Source: Methanobacterium sp. (GTDB lineage: Archaea; Methanobacteriota; Methanobacteria; Methanobacteriales; Methanobacteriaceae). From it: a DNA stretch of 64,000 bases. Below, piece after piece: positions 9,597 to 18,303 of this stretch (positions are counted from its first letter, which is position 1; every line of letters begins with the position of its first letter). The notes under the pieces were generated by a model. That model saw only the letters and a list, made by a program, of their open reading frames with translations. It had not been told where the DNA came from and did no database searches. The DNA lies in assembly GCA_016222945.1 (NCBI GenBank), contig JACRPY010000002.1, positions 801,600 through 865,599 on the forward strand, in the 5' to 3' direction. Both the position numbers and the translations under genes were made by a program.

Positions 9597-10754
9597 TTAG
9601 AAGTGATCAGAAGCAATATAAGTTCCTGCTGCTGCTGCAACTCCTTTTCCTAATTCGATATTAAATCCAAGGCCTTTTAAGGTCATTTCAAGTGCAGACA
9701 TTGTTGTTATAATATCTTTGTAGGTAATATTGCCCATATGTCCTATTCTGAAAACATTGCCTTTAAGATGGTCTTGACCACCAGCAAGCACAATTCCATA
9801 TTTATCTCGCATGGTACCCCGCATATCTTTGTCAGATACACCTTCAGGCATTTTAACGGCGGTTACTGTTGCAGATGAAACATCTTCTTGTGCAAACAGT
9901 TCAAGACCAATAGCTTTTACACCATTTCTTGTGGCTTCTGCAGCTAATTTATGTCTTTCTATCCTGCTTTCAAGACCTTCTTCCATAATCATGCTTAATG
10001 CTTCGCGCATAGCATACATTAATGAAACAGATGGTGTGTAGGGTGTTTCAGCGGGTTTATTATTTCCATATTTTTTATATTTTCTTATATCAAGATAGTA
10101 TGAGTTTGAATCAACTTTATCAATCACATTCCATGCATCATCACTTACTGTGATTGCAGCCATTCCTGGTGGTGCTGCAAGACATTTTTGTGAACCGGTC
10201 ACGCAAATATCAATATTATAATCGTCTACAGCAACATCATCTCCTCCAAGGGATGAAACTGTGTCTACAACGTATAATGCATCGTAATTTTTAAGGATGT
10301 TTCCAACTTCTTCTATGGGGTTTGTAACTCCAGTTGAAGTTTCGTTATGGACTATGGTCACAGCTTTAATGTCTTTGTTGTCATCTAAGATGTTTTCAAT
10401 ATCTTTAGGGTTTACTGCGGTTCCCCATTCTACTTTAAGTTCTAATGGAGATCCTCCAGTTGCACGAGCTATTTGCAGGAATCTTTCACCGAATTTTCCC
10501 CCAACAACGTTTAAGATTTTGTCTCCTTTGTTTAGAATGTTTCCAACAGCTGCTTCCATTGCGGCTGTTCCAGAACCGGTTATTGTATATGCTGGATTTT
10601 CTGTTTGAAATATTTCTGCCATCATTTCGTTGGTTTCAACGAGAATTTCAGCAAATTCTGCACTTCTATGGTTCATTATAGCATCTGACATGGCTTTTAA
10701 TACCCGTGGGGCTACTTTAGTAGGTCCAGGTATCATTAACAAGGTTTCCTCCAT
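9597..10754 (-). CDS. PLP-dependent class V aminotransferase (alanine-glyoxylate/serine-pyruvate type)
   Basis: This 385-residue fold-type I aminotransferase has the lysine that binds pyridoxal phosphate in TGSQKCLAAPPG (around residue 190), plus the early substrate-loop motif IPGPTKVAPRV. Archaeal relatives are annotated as alanine-glyoxylate or serine-pyruvate aminotransferases and may serve glycine/serine metabolism. The ribosome binding site GGAGGA at 10761-10766 (minus strand) is the end of stem-loop array A, so the leader of this mRNA should be highly structured. The gene is divergent from mptE. Confidence 0.9.
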   Translation of the reverse strand: MEETLLMIPGPTKVAPRVLKAMSDAIMNHRSAEFAEILVETNEMMAEIFQTENPAYTITGSGTAAMEAAVGNILNKGDKILNVVGGKFGERFLQIARATGGSPLELKVEWGTAVNPKDIENILDDNKDIKAVTIVHNETSTGVTNPIEEVGNILKNYDALYVVDTVSSLGGDDVAVDDYNIDICVTGSQKCLAAPPGMAAITVSDDAWNVIDKVDSNSYYLDIRKYKKYGNNKPAETPYTPSVSLMYAMREALSMIMEEGLESRIERHKLAAEATRNGVKAIGLELFAQEDVSSATVTAVKMPEGVSDKDMRGTMRDKYGIVLAGGQDHLKGNVFRIGHMGNITYKDIITTMSALEMTLKGLGFNIELGKGVAAAAGTYIASDHF

Positions 10755-10760
10755 TTATAA

Positions 10761-10918
10761 TCCTCCAAAATTCCTCAAAAAATCCTTGATTTTTTGGGAC
10801 GCAAAACTTTAGTTTTGCAAGTTTCAATTTTGGGGTTTAGAAAACTTTTGGTTTTCTTCAACCTCCAAAAAATTTTAATTTTTTGTGGTCACAAATTCTA
10901 TGAATTTGATAACCTCCA
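10761..10918 (-). repeat. Stem-loop array A (leader of the aminotransferase gene)
   Basis: Five short perfect hairpins follow one another at 10776-10796, 10801-10818, 10840-10856, 10866-10885 and 10892-10908. Linkers such as GGAGGTTATC, GGAGGTTGAAG and the GGTT...AACC pair flanking the third hairpin recur in array B, while stem sequences differ. Read on the minus strand, the array ends in GGAGGA, the ribosome binding site of the gene at 10754. Confidence 0.85.
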
Positions 10919-10976
10919 ATAAATATTAATTAACTTAAACAACTTTATTTATGTTGATTTAATATATTTACTTTAT

Positions 10977-11735
10977 ATGGATTTGGATATATGGTTTTCA
11001 TGGTATAAAAGAATATTAGATGAATTTGGGTTTTCTAAAGATGACGATGAAAAATCTGCAGAAATACTAAATAATCTATTAAAATAGCAAAAAGGCTTAA
11101 ATCATCACCAAATAAAGATAAAAAGCAAAGTAATAGTATTTGGTGCAGGGCCGTCTCTTAAACGAAATATTCATGAATTAAAAACAGAAAATTTAGATGA
11201 TTTCACATTAATATCTGCAGATGGAGCTACAACAGCACTTGTAGAAGAAAATATAATTCCAAATATCATTGTTACAGATTTAGATGGTAAAATGGAGGAT
11301 ATAATTAAATCTAACAAGGATGGGGCTATTTTAGCAGTCCATGCTCATGGTAACAACATGGATAAAGTTAAGGAGTATGTTCCAAAATTGCATGATGTAA
11401 TGGGAACCACCCAAAGCATTACTTTAGAAAATGTTTATAATTTCGGTGGTTTTACTGATGGGGACCGCTGTATATTTTTAGCCATTGAACTTGGGGCAAA
11501 ATTAATAGTTTTAGCGGGAATGGACTTTGGTGATACTGTTACTAAGTATTCAAGGCCAGATTTAAAAAATCATGAAGATAAAGCCGATGAAATAAAGCGT
11601 GGAAAGCTTAAATATGCAAAAAAACTCACTGAATGGGCAGCAGAAAATGAAAATGTGGAAATTTTAAATTTATCTGGTGGAGAACACCTTAAAAATGTGA
11701 AAAATATTAATATAATTGAATTTAAGAATTATTAA
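10977..11735 (+). pseudogene. mptE: 6-hydroxymethyl-7,8-dihydropterin pyrophosphokinase (DUF115) with an in-frame TAG codon
   Basis: MptE transfers pyrophosphate from ATP to 6-hydroxymethyl-7,8-dihydropterin in methanopterin synthesis. The frame starts at ATG 10977 (MDLDIWFSWYKRILDEFGF, typical for the family), meets TAG at 11085-11087 after codon 36, then continues in the same frame with the conserved VFGAGPSLK and TDLDGK motifs to the stop at 11735. No ATG, GTG or TTG lies between the TAG and 11292, so downstream reinitiation would lose the active site. TTTATTTA at 10944-10951 fits a leaderless promoter. Options are a base-call error, a true mutation or readthrough. TAG is an ordinary stop elsewhere in the window (tfb, IF-5A). 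Confidence 0.75.
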
Positions 11736-11791
11736 TGTAGATACTAACTTAATCAGTAAAAAATACGATTATTAAGGTTATAGGGATTTGA

Positions 11792-12121
11792 ATGCAGGTT
11801 GCAGAATCAGTTTTATATTTTGTACTGGCAGGACTATGTGAAATCGGCGGCGGATACATGGTATGGCTCTGGCTGCGTGAAGGAGCAAGTATATGGTTGG
11901 GAGTATTTGGAGCAATAATATTAGTTCTCTACGGAATTATTCCCACATTACAGCCCGCTAATTTTGGACGAGTTTATGCTGCATACGGCGGAGTTTTCAT
12001 TGTTATGGCTATAATATGGGGTTGGCAGGTTGATAAAATAACTCCTGACCGTTTTGACATTATCGGCGGTTTAATTGCTTTAATCGGCGTTTCTGTGATA
12101 ATGTACTGGCCAAGAAGTTAA
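11792..12121 (+). CDS. YnfA/UPF0060 family small membrane protein
   Basis: This 109-residue protein has four hydrophobic helices and family hallmarks GLCEIGGGYMVWLWLREG and RVYAAYGGVF. The family belongs to the drug/metabolite transporter group, and its role is not settled. It starts 56 bases after mptE and could share its transcript. Length matches the family exactly. Confidence 0.9.
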   Translation: MQVAESVLYFVLAGLCEIGGGYMVWLWLREGASIWLGVFGAIILVLYGIIPTLQPANFGRVYAAYGGVFIVMAIIWGWQVDKITPDRFDIIGGLIALIGVSVIMYWPRS

Positions 12122-12142
12122 ATTATCCATTTTTAATTTATT

Positions 12143-13036
12143 TTATAATTCATTACATGCATCCTGTGGGCATACGTGAACGTTTGCACTTTTTATTATG
12201 TTCACATTGTTTATTATGGAGTTTTCAACCATATGGGCCAGTTTATGGGCTTCTTTTAATGTTAAATTGTTGTTAGCTTCAACATACAATTCAGTTGAAG
12301 CATAAGATCCAATATAGTTTACTTTTAAGCTGTGAACTCCATATATTCCACTTATAGATAATGCAGCAGATTTTATATCATTTAATATGTCTTTTGATGG
12401 GATTTTCCCAAGTAAATTACCAATATTTTCACGTGCAATATGAAAAGCGGTCTTTAAAACCAGTATACTTATAAATAGGGCTATAATTGGATCTAAAATA
12501 GGAAATCCCAGTTGTGCACCAACAACTCCAATGAATATGGCTGCACAGGAGTATATATCTACTTTCTGGTGGTGTGCATCTGCAATTAAAGCGGGACTAT
12601 CTATTTTTTTCCCTGCTTTCATGATATAAGTGGTCATTGCAAAATTAATCCCAATACCTGCTAATGCCATCAGTGCTGCAATTGGTTCTGGAGCATGCAA
12701 TGTGCTGCCTATGGTCAATTTGATGTAAACTTCAGAAAGTATTTCATAAGCCACTATCAAAAGGAAAACAACGATTATTAAACCAGCTATTGGTTCGGCT
12801 CTACCGTACCCATAGGGATGATCTTCTGTACTCGGTTTCATTCCAAGTTTAAAACCTATAAACGCTATTATTGATGTTAAAATGTCTGATAAGGTATGTG
12901 CAGCTTCTGCAATAAGTGCAGTACTTCCTGATAACATTCCCACGATAAAATTAAATGTGGTAAGTAATATGTTTCCGAATATTCCAACGTAAGCCGCTTT
13001 TTTGCCTATCTGTTCCCTTTGTAATTTAGTTTTCAT
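12143..13036 (-). CDS. Cation diffusion facilitator (CDF) metal exporter
   Basis: This is a proton-coupled divalent metal exporter of the CDF family, 297 residues from ATG 13036, which has GGAG in front of it. A longer frame from 13120 would run through the promoter and operator, so the shorter start is preferred. There are six transmembrane helices, metal-site residues in AHTLSD (helix 2) and DAHHQKVD (helix 5), and a C-terminal cytoplasmic ferredoxin-like domain with VHVCPQDAC. It is divergent from a CadC/SmtB-type repressor. A TATA box (TTTATATA on the minus strand, about 13085-13092) abuts the operator, so repression in the absence of metal is likely. Confidence 0.93.
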   Translation of the reverse strand: MKTKLQREQIGKKAAYVGIFGNILLTTFNFIVGMLSGSTALIAEAAHTLSDILTSIIAFIGFKLGMKPSTEDHPYGYGRAEPIAGLIIVVFLLIVAYEILSEVYIKLTIGSTLHAPEPIAALMALAGIGINFAMTTYIMKAGKKIDSPALIADAHHQKVDIYSCAAIFIGVVGAQLGFPILDPIIALFISILVLKTAFHIARENIGNLLGKIPSKDILNDIKSAALSISGIYGVHSLKVNYIGSYASTELYVEANNNLTLKEAHKLAHMVENSIINNVNIIKSANVHVCPQDACNEL

Positions 13037-13063
13037 GTTCAAATCTCCAACTTCTTCTATGTA

Positions 13064-13077
13064 TGAACACATATTCA
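13064..13077. promoter_or_regulatory. SmtB/ArsR-type operator upstream of the CDF gene
   Basis: TGAACACATATTCA matches the SmtB/CzrA/CadC-type consensus TGAACA-N2-TATTCA. It lies directly beside the minus-strand TATA box of the CDF gene, where bound repressor would block TBP/TFB or polymerase. Confidence 0.7.
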
Positions 13078-13147
13078 TATGAACATATATAAACCTTTGC
13101 TCAAGAAATGTTGAATACAATTACAGTAAAATTTATAATTAATCAAA

Positions 13148-13161
13148 TGAACAAATATTCA
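13148..13161. promoter_or_regulatory. SmtB/ArsR-type operator at the start of the repressor gene
   Basis: TGAACAAATATTCA is a second copy of the same operator, ending one base before the ATG at 13163. A TATA-like TTTATAAT at 13132-13139 would place the transcription start within or just after it, giving a leaderless autoregulated mRNA. Confidence 0.7.
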
Positions 13162-13162
13162 C

Positions 13163-13513
13163 ATGAAAGAAGATGCATGCGACATTGAAGAACCTGATGA
13201 AGAAACAGTAAATGAAATTAAATCCAAAATGCTTGAAGAGGGCACCATTTTAAAGATAACAGATGGCTTTAAAACCATAAGTGACCCTACAAGGCTAAAA
13301 ATACTTTATGCATTATCCCTAAAAGATTTATGTGTCTGTGACTTAGCTTCATTACTGGGCATGAGCCAATCTGCCATATCTCATCAACTTAGAGTGTTAA
13401 GGGATAAGAATATGGTTAGCTTTAAAAAAGAAGGTAAAATGGCACGTTATTACATTGCAGATGACCATGTAATGAACTTCATTAAAATGGGAGTAGAACA
13501 CGCTCAAGAGTAA
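13163..13513 (+). CDS. ArsR/SmtB-family metal-sensing repressor, CadC-like
   Basis: This 116-residue winged-helix repressor carries both known metal sites of the family. The alpha3 motif is DLCVCDLA (C57, C59) with an N-terminal cysteine C6, as in CadC. The alpha5 site is D100, H102, H113 and E116, which matches the CadC pattern DxH-x10-HxxE. The recognition helix is MSQSAISHQLRVLR. Divergent pairing with a CDF exporter and two matching operators indicate sensing of zinc, cadmium, cobalt or lead. The start overlaps the promoter region, so the mRNA is probably leaderless. Confidence 0.93.
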   Translation: MKEDACDIEEPDEETVNEIKSKMLEEGTILKITDGFKTISDPTRLKILYALSLKDLCVCDLASLLGMSQSAISHQLRVLRDKNMVSFKKEGKMARYYIADDHVMNFIKMGVEHAQE

Positions 13514-13584
13514 TTAATCATTGAAACAATAAAATGAAACTAAATCAAAAGAAAGATTATAATCTTATAACATAGAGTGATATA

Positions 13585-13810
13585 ATGAGAGTTGGACTTG
13601 TAGTATTAGTGGTACTAATTTTAAGCATTGTAATGGTATCGGGGTGTACTAGTAGTGAGAAGGTTTAGAAAGTGAAGTGTACTTCTTGTGGAAGTAATAA
13701 TACATACTTACTGGAGTTAGTGGCTTTAAAACAGCAGAACCCATAAGTGGAGAAAACGTCTTTATCAGTGTGCTGATTGCAATACTACATTACAGGCTAC
13801 CGTGCCATGA
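13585..13810 (+). pseudogene. Decayed small lipoprotein with zinc-ribbon remnant
   Basis: A lipoprotein signal (MRVGLVVLVVLILSIVMVSG then C) begins at 13585 behind GAGTGAT and stops at TAG 13666-13668 after 27 codons. The frame then continues with KCTSCGSNNTY. After two frame changes, GVSGFKTAEPISGE and then KWRKRLYQCADCNTT appear, ending at TGA 13808. Together these look like one lipoprotein with a two-CxxC zinc ribbon that has acquired an amber codon and two frameshifts. A real 27-residue peptide cannot be excluded. Confidence 0.6.
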
Positions 13811-13859
13811 TATACGTCAGGGGCATGACAACCCAGTCTATTCTCAAGTTTTTATAATT

Positions 13860-14477
13860 TTATGGACCTTCTTCATTTCCCATGTGAACCCGACTATTTA
13901 TACCCATATTTTGATGAAGCCATGTTGAAAGAGTTACTGTGTTATGTTTAGTTGTGGAGTACTGTGTTTCAGTATAAGTCATTTCTTGTCGGTCAGGTTC
14001 AGAAGCTCTGAACCATCCGATTATCTTATTTTCAGGCCAGTAAACCACAACATAATCAAGGACTTGTTGATAAACATCATATGTTCTGGTCTTAATATTA
14101 CCATTAGTATCATAACCATAACCTGAGTATGTTTTTTTCCCTAAATGATTTTCATACTGATTAACTCGAATTATTAAAGTTAATTGTTTAGAACGATCAT
14201 TGGTAATATTAAGGTCACGACCATTAGGAGTAGAATTAGTTTTACCCAATTCTCCCATACCGAGTTCAATAACAGTACCTTGTGGTGTAAAATTTCTTAA
14301 TTGTTCACCTTTTGTTTTGTTATATTCTATAACATTGGGTAAAATTAGTGTATTGTAGTCTTGAGTTGTAAGAGCTTTAGAATTAACCGATGAGCTATTA
14401 CCAGAATCACCGCATCCTGATATACTAATAACTCCCAAAACTAAAAGTAAAATTAATATTAGAGCTATTTTTGTCAA
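13860..14477 (-). CDS. Hypothetical secreted lipoprotein
   Basis: This 205-residue protein has a lipoprotein signal (hydrophobic ILILLLVLGVISISG before the lipobox cysteine) and a serine/asparagine-rich linker. A soluble domain of unknown family follows, rich in aromatic and polar residues (VDYVVVYWPENKIIGWFRA-like segment). It starts at TTG 14477 with GGGGGAG eight bases upstream. It should be anchored to the outer face of the membrane. It converges on the decayed lipoprotein at 13585, whose signal is similar in style. I do not recognise the family. Confidence 0.75.
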   Translation of the reverse strand: MTKIALILILLLVLGVISISGCGDSGNSSSVNSKALTTQDYNTLILPNVIEYNKTKGEQLRNFTPQGTVIELGMGELGKTNSTPNGRDLNITNDRSKQLTLIIRVNQYENHLGKKTYSGYGYDTNGNIKTRTYDVYQQVLDYVVVYWPENKIIGWFRASEPDRQEMTYTETQYSTTKHNTVTLSTWLHQNMGINSRVHMGNEEGP

Positions 14478-14725
14478 TTTTCTTTCTCCCCCTTCACGCC
14501 CTTGCTAATTGATTTTTATATATGTATTATTATATTTTACTATTACTTTTATCCTTAAGAATCTTGTTTCATGGAGCTCCAGAAAACTAAAATAAATTCA
14601 AATGATTTCATATTTTTTGATTTTAAATTGCAGATAATCATTAATTATTAAAAAAAAAGCTTATTTAAATAATTGTATTAAATTAAAAGATATATTTATA
14701 ATTTAATAGGCTAAAATCATTAACT

Positions 14726-15850
14726 ATGGACATTGATGACATTCTGCTTTATGATGAAACTCTGTTTAAAAATATTGAGGCATTTAATCCAGATTATATT
14801 CCAGAAAATTTCATGCACCGAAAATCCCAGATGGAAGCCCTGGCAATTTGCATGCGCCCTGCCCTGCGGAAGGGAAGACCAGTAAATTCATTGGTACTCG
14901 GTTCTTGTGCCACTGGAAAAACCACAGCAATCAAAAAAATCTTTGAAATGGTTGAAAAATCATCAGATAAAGTTGTTTGTGTTTATATTAACTGCCAGAT
15001 ACACACAACTCGGTTTGGAATATTTTCACAGATTTATCAAAAGATATTTGGACACACACCACCAGAAACAGGAGTTCCCTTCTCAAGAATATACCAAAAA
15101 ATAATGCAGCATCTTTCAAGCGAAGATAAAGCCCTTGTTGTTGCATTAGATGATATAAATTACTTATTTTACAGTAAAAATGCAAATAAAATATTTTACG
15201 ATATTTTACGTGCTCATGAAGCATTTGAAGGTATTAAAACAGGTGTATTTGCTATTTTATCAGATATCGAATTCAGGTTTATGCTTGATAAAAACGTTAA
15301 TTCCATATTCATTCCTCAAGAGATAATATTTAATCCTTATTCTCCAGATGAAATGAACACTATTTTAAAGGAAAGAGCAAAAATTGGTTTTTATCCTGAT
15401 GTTATATCTGATGAGTTAATTATGGAAATAGCAGAATATGCAGCTTCAAGTGGAGATTTAAGAGTTGGAATTGATCTTTTAAGGATAAGTGGGAATCTTG
15501 CAGAATCTGATGCATCTAAAACCATAGAAAAAAAGCATATAGAAGAATCTCTTAAGAATACTGGCTCTATAAATCTTACATATATATTAAAATCATTGTC
15601 TGAAGATGAAAAAATGCTGTTAAATCTTATAAGAGGATATGATGGGGATTTAACTGCCGGAAACTTATACGACACATTTAATAAAATGGATAATGTTAGT
15701 TATGCGTCTTTTAACCGTATTTTAAATAAGCTTGAATTTTTAAGACTTATTGACACTAAATTTACAGGAAAGGGTGTTAAAGGTAATTCAAGAGTTATAA
15801 TACTTAGATTCGAGCCAGAAGAAATCAAAAAATGCATGAATCCTATTTAA
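14726..15850 (+). CDS. cdc6: Orc1/Cdc6-family replication initiator
   Basis: This 374-residue AAA+ ATPase binds origins and loads MCM. The Walker A motif is GSCATGKTT (about residues 60-68), the Walker B motif is VVALDDINYL (about 139), and a C-terminal winged helix follows. A TATA-like TTTATAAT at 14695-14702 sits ~25-30 bases before the ATG, so the mRNA is probably leaderless. The upstream gap (14478-14725) contains CTCCAGAAAAC at about 14576, faintly like an origin recognition box, but no repeated boxes that I could confirm. It may be one of two paralogues, as is usual in this order. Confidence 0.93.
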   Translation: MDIDDILLYDETLFKNIEAFNPDYIPENFMHRKSQMEALAICMRPALRKGRPVNSLVLGSCATGKTTAIKKIFEMVEKSSDKVVCVYINCQIHTTRFGIFSQIYQKIFGHTPPETGVPFSRIYQKIMQHLSSEDKALVVALDDINYLFYSKNANKIFYDILRAHEAFEGIKTGVFAILSDIEFRFMLDKNVNSIFIPQEIIFNPYSPDEMNTILKERAKIGFYPDVISDELIMEIAEYAASSGDLRVGIDLLRISGNLAESDASKTIEKKHIEESLKNTGSINLTYILKSLSEDEKMLLNLIRGYDGDLTAGNLYDTFNKMDNVSYASFNRILNKLEFLRLIDTKFTGKGVKGNSRVIILRFEPEEIKKCMNPI

Positions 15851-16023
15851 ATATTCATAGGCACGTTGGAATTAGGATAAGCTGCCACGCAAAGCACGCT
15901 TATAATTAAAACCATTATGACAAGTCCTACAATAATAAATGGCTGCAAATTAATCTGTTCTAAGTTTATAATATGGGTTCTTTGTTTAAGGCTAATTGGA
16001 ACATTTTTACGAGTTTTTATCAT
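15847..16023 (-). CDS. Small single-span membrane protein, 58 residues
   Basis: This short frame reads MIKTRKNVPISLKQRTHIIN, then a hydrophobic helix (PFIIVGLVIMVLIISVLCVA) and a short polar tail. GGAAGTGAT precedes the ATG at good spacing on the minus strand. The stop overlaps the cdc6 stop by four bases, tail to tail. The basic N-terminus suggests N-inside topology. Function is unknown. Confidence 0.65.
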   Translation of the reverse strand: MIKTRKNVPISLKQRTHIINLEQINLQPFIIVGLVIMVLIISVLCVAAYPNSNVPMNI

Positions 16024-16236
16024 TTAAATCACTTCCTTATATAGATTCTACTTCCTAAAGCTATTTAAAGAAAGAGATAGAGAGCATGTGAAAAGTAATC
16101 AAAAAAGTGATTAAATCTAAATTACATAAATTAAAAATAAGAGATTTTAGAAATTAAAAAAGATGATAGTAAAAAGGTTATATTGACATTTAAAATAAAA
16201 TTTTGTTATTTATAAAATTTTAGGTGAGGTTATGCT
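16024..16236. other. AT-rich gap before archease
   Basis: Between the small membrane protein and archease I see only AT-rich sequence and the ribosome binding site GGTGAGGT at 16223-16230 that fixes the archease GTG start. Confidence 0.4.
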
Positions 16237-16677
16237 GTGGAAAACAATGATCTAAGCAAAAAATTCGAATTTTTTGATGTAACGGCTGATGTTGGATATA
16301 ATGCTTATGGCAACAATTTAGAGAAAGCATTTGAAAATGCAGCCCTTGCAATGTTTGAAGTTATTACAGATACGTCCAAAGTAAAACCAAAAATAAAAAA
16401 AGAAATAAAAATCGAATCAGAAGACGAATATGCACTTTTATACGATTGGCTTTCAGAATTTCTGGTTATATTGGATTCTGAATTTCTTGTATTTTCAAAA
16501 TTCAATGTAAAAATAGAATCAAAAGGTAATGGATATTTATTAGAAGGAACAGCATGGGGAAAAGAATTTGATACATCTATACATGAAATTAGGGCCGAAG
16601 TTAAAGCTGTTACCTATCATTTGATGGATATTAAAAAAGAAGACGGCGTTAAGGTCCGCGTTATACTGGACATATAA
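16237..16677 (+). CDS. Archease, RtcB activator
   Basis: Archease promotes guanylylation and turnover of the RNA ligase RtcB. The 146-residue protein has the usual start (FEFFDVTADVGYNAYGNNLEKAF), a conserved acidic patch, and the C-terminal motif VRVILDI. It starts with GTG behind GGTGAGGT. The rtcB gene follows after 127 bases, the common pairing for tRNA splicing. Confidence 0.93.
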   Translation: MENNDLSKKFEFFDVTADVGYNAYGNNLEKAFENAALAMFEVITDTSKVKPKIKKEIKIESEDEYALLYDWLSEFLVILDSEFLVFSKFNVKIESKGNGYLLEGTAWGKEFDTSIHEIRAEVKAVTYHLMDIKKEDGVKVRVILDI

Positions 16678-16804
16678 CTAATAAATCTGGGAAATGAAGT
16701 CTATGTAAATCTATTTTAAAAAGTTTGATCAAATAGAAATATGATAACTAATTAACAGTTTAAATTATTTATTGATTCTTATTCTGTTTTTGGAGAAATG
16801 ACTT

Positions 16805-18253
16805 ATGGAAGTTGAAGGAAACTTAAAAAAAGTAAGATATTGCGTTTGGGAAATCCCCTCTAGCTATAAAAAAGAGATGAGGGTCCCTGGAAGAGTATAT
16901 TTAAATGATGAAGCTATTAAAAGTGTAGAGAAAGGAGCAATTGATCAAGTCGCTAATGTAGCATGTTTACCGGGAATTCAGAAATTTTCAATAGGACTTC
17001 CTGATATCCATTTTGGATATGGATTTAGTATAGGTGGGGTGGCAGCGTTTAGCGCCCGTAATGGAGTAATAAGTCCTGGAGGAGTTGGATTTGATATTAA
17101 TTGTGGGGTTCGTCTTTTAAAAACAAATTTAACTGAAGAAGACATAAAACCAAAACTTAATCAGTTAATGGACATGCTCTTTAAGAATATACCTTCTGGA
17201 CTTGGAAGTAAAGGGAAAATAAGGCTTCAAGAAGGACAGATTAATGAAGTGCTTGATCAGGGAGCTGAATGGGCAATTGAAAACGGATATGGATGGAAAA
17301 AAGACCTGGAGTTTCTGGAAGAAAATGGAAAAATGGAAACTGCAGATTCAAGTAAAGTAAGCGATAAAGCAAAAAAAAGAGGTATTCCCCAATTAGGGTC
17401 TCTTGGATCGGGAAATCACTTTCTTGAAGTTCAAAAAATGGATAAAATCTTTGATGAAAAAACAGCAAAAGTATTTGGAATAGAAGAAGGTCAAATCGTG
17501 GTTCTTATCCATACAGGCTCCAGGGGCTGCGGACACCAGATCTGTTCAGATTATCTTAGAACCATGCTTAAAGCTACAAAAAGATACAACATTGATGTTC
17601 CAGATAAGCAATTAGCATGTGCCCCTGTAGATTCCAATGAAGCACAGGATTATTTTAAGGCAATGTCAGCTGCAGCAAACTATGCATGGGCTAATAGACA
17701 AATGATTGTGCATTGGGTTAGAGAATCATTTGAAAATGTTTATAATCAAGATGCTGAAGAAATGGGTTTGGATATAGTTTATGATATTGCCCATAATATT
17801 GCAAAGAAAGAGGTTCATAATATAAAAGGACGAGATATGGAAGTTTACGTTCATAGGAAAGGAGCAACACGTGCATTTGGTCCTGGAAGAGAAGAAATAC
17901 CTAAAGTTTATAGGGATGTTGGACAGCCGGTTTTCATTCCTGGAACAATGGGTACATCATCATATGTCCTTGTAGGAACAGATACAGCAATGGAAGAAAC
18001 ATTTGGTTCTTCAGCACATGGTGCAGGACGTAAAATGAGTAGAGCTGGAGCTAAAAGAGAATATAAAGGTGAAGAAGTTAAAAAATACTTAGAAAGCAAA
18101 GGAATCGTTATCAGAGCTACTTCCATGCCTGTTGTAGCAGAAGAAGCTCCTGGAGCATATAAAGACGTAGATGACGTTGTAATGACTTCTCATAAAGCAG
18201 GAATATCTAAAATGGTTGGAAAAATGATACCTCTTGGAGTTTCCAAGGGATAA
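16805..18253 (+). CDS. rtcB: RNA-splicing ligase RtcB
   Basis: This GTP- and Mn-dependent ligase joins 2',3'-cyclic phosphate and 5'-OH RNA ends of spliced tRNA halves. The 482-residue length is standard and there is no intein. Metal ligands are visible in DINCGV (about residues 96-101) and GSGNHFLEV, and the guanylylated histidine lies in AHGAGRKMSR near residue 404. GGAG stands about ten bases before the ATG. It probably forms a unit with archease upstream. Confidence 0.96.
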   Translation: MEVEGNLKKVRYCVWEIPSSYKKEMRVPGRVYLNDEAIKSVEKGAIDQVANVACLPGIQKFSIGLPDIHFGYGFSIGGVAAFSARNGVISPGGVGFDINCGVRLLKTNLTEEDIKPKLNQLMDMLFKNIPSGLGSKGKIRLQEGQINEVLDQGAEWAIENGYGWKKDLEFLEENGKMETADSSKVSDKAKKRGIPQLGSLGSGNHFLEVQKMDKIFDEKTAKVFGIEEGQIVVLIHTGSRGCGHQICSDYLRTMLKATKRYNIDVPDKQLACAPVDSNEAQDYFKAMSAAANYAWANRQMIVHWVRESFENVYNQDAEEMGLDIVYDIAHNIAKKEVHNIKGRDMEVYVHRKGATRAFGPGREEIPKVYRDVGQPVFIPGTMGTSSYVLVGTDTAMEETFGSSAHGAGRKMSRAGAKREYKGEEVKKYLESKGIVIRATSMPVVAEEAPGAYKDVDDVVMTSHKAGISKMVGKMIPLGVSKG

Positions 18254-18303
18254 TCATTTAAATTCCTTAAATTTTATAAATAAAAAGAGAGAACGTTGAA
18301 AAC

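Noticed and set aside
10977..11735. Pyrrolysine coding as the explanation of TAG in mptE
   Set aside because: TAG ends several housekeeping genes here, no pyl gene is present in the window, and Methanobacteriales are not known to use pyrrolysine.
14576..14590. CTCCAGAAAAC upstream of cdc6 as an origin recognition box
   Set aside because: Only one weak match and no second or inverted copy in the gap, so I cannot call an origin.
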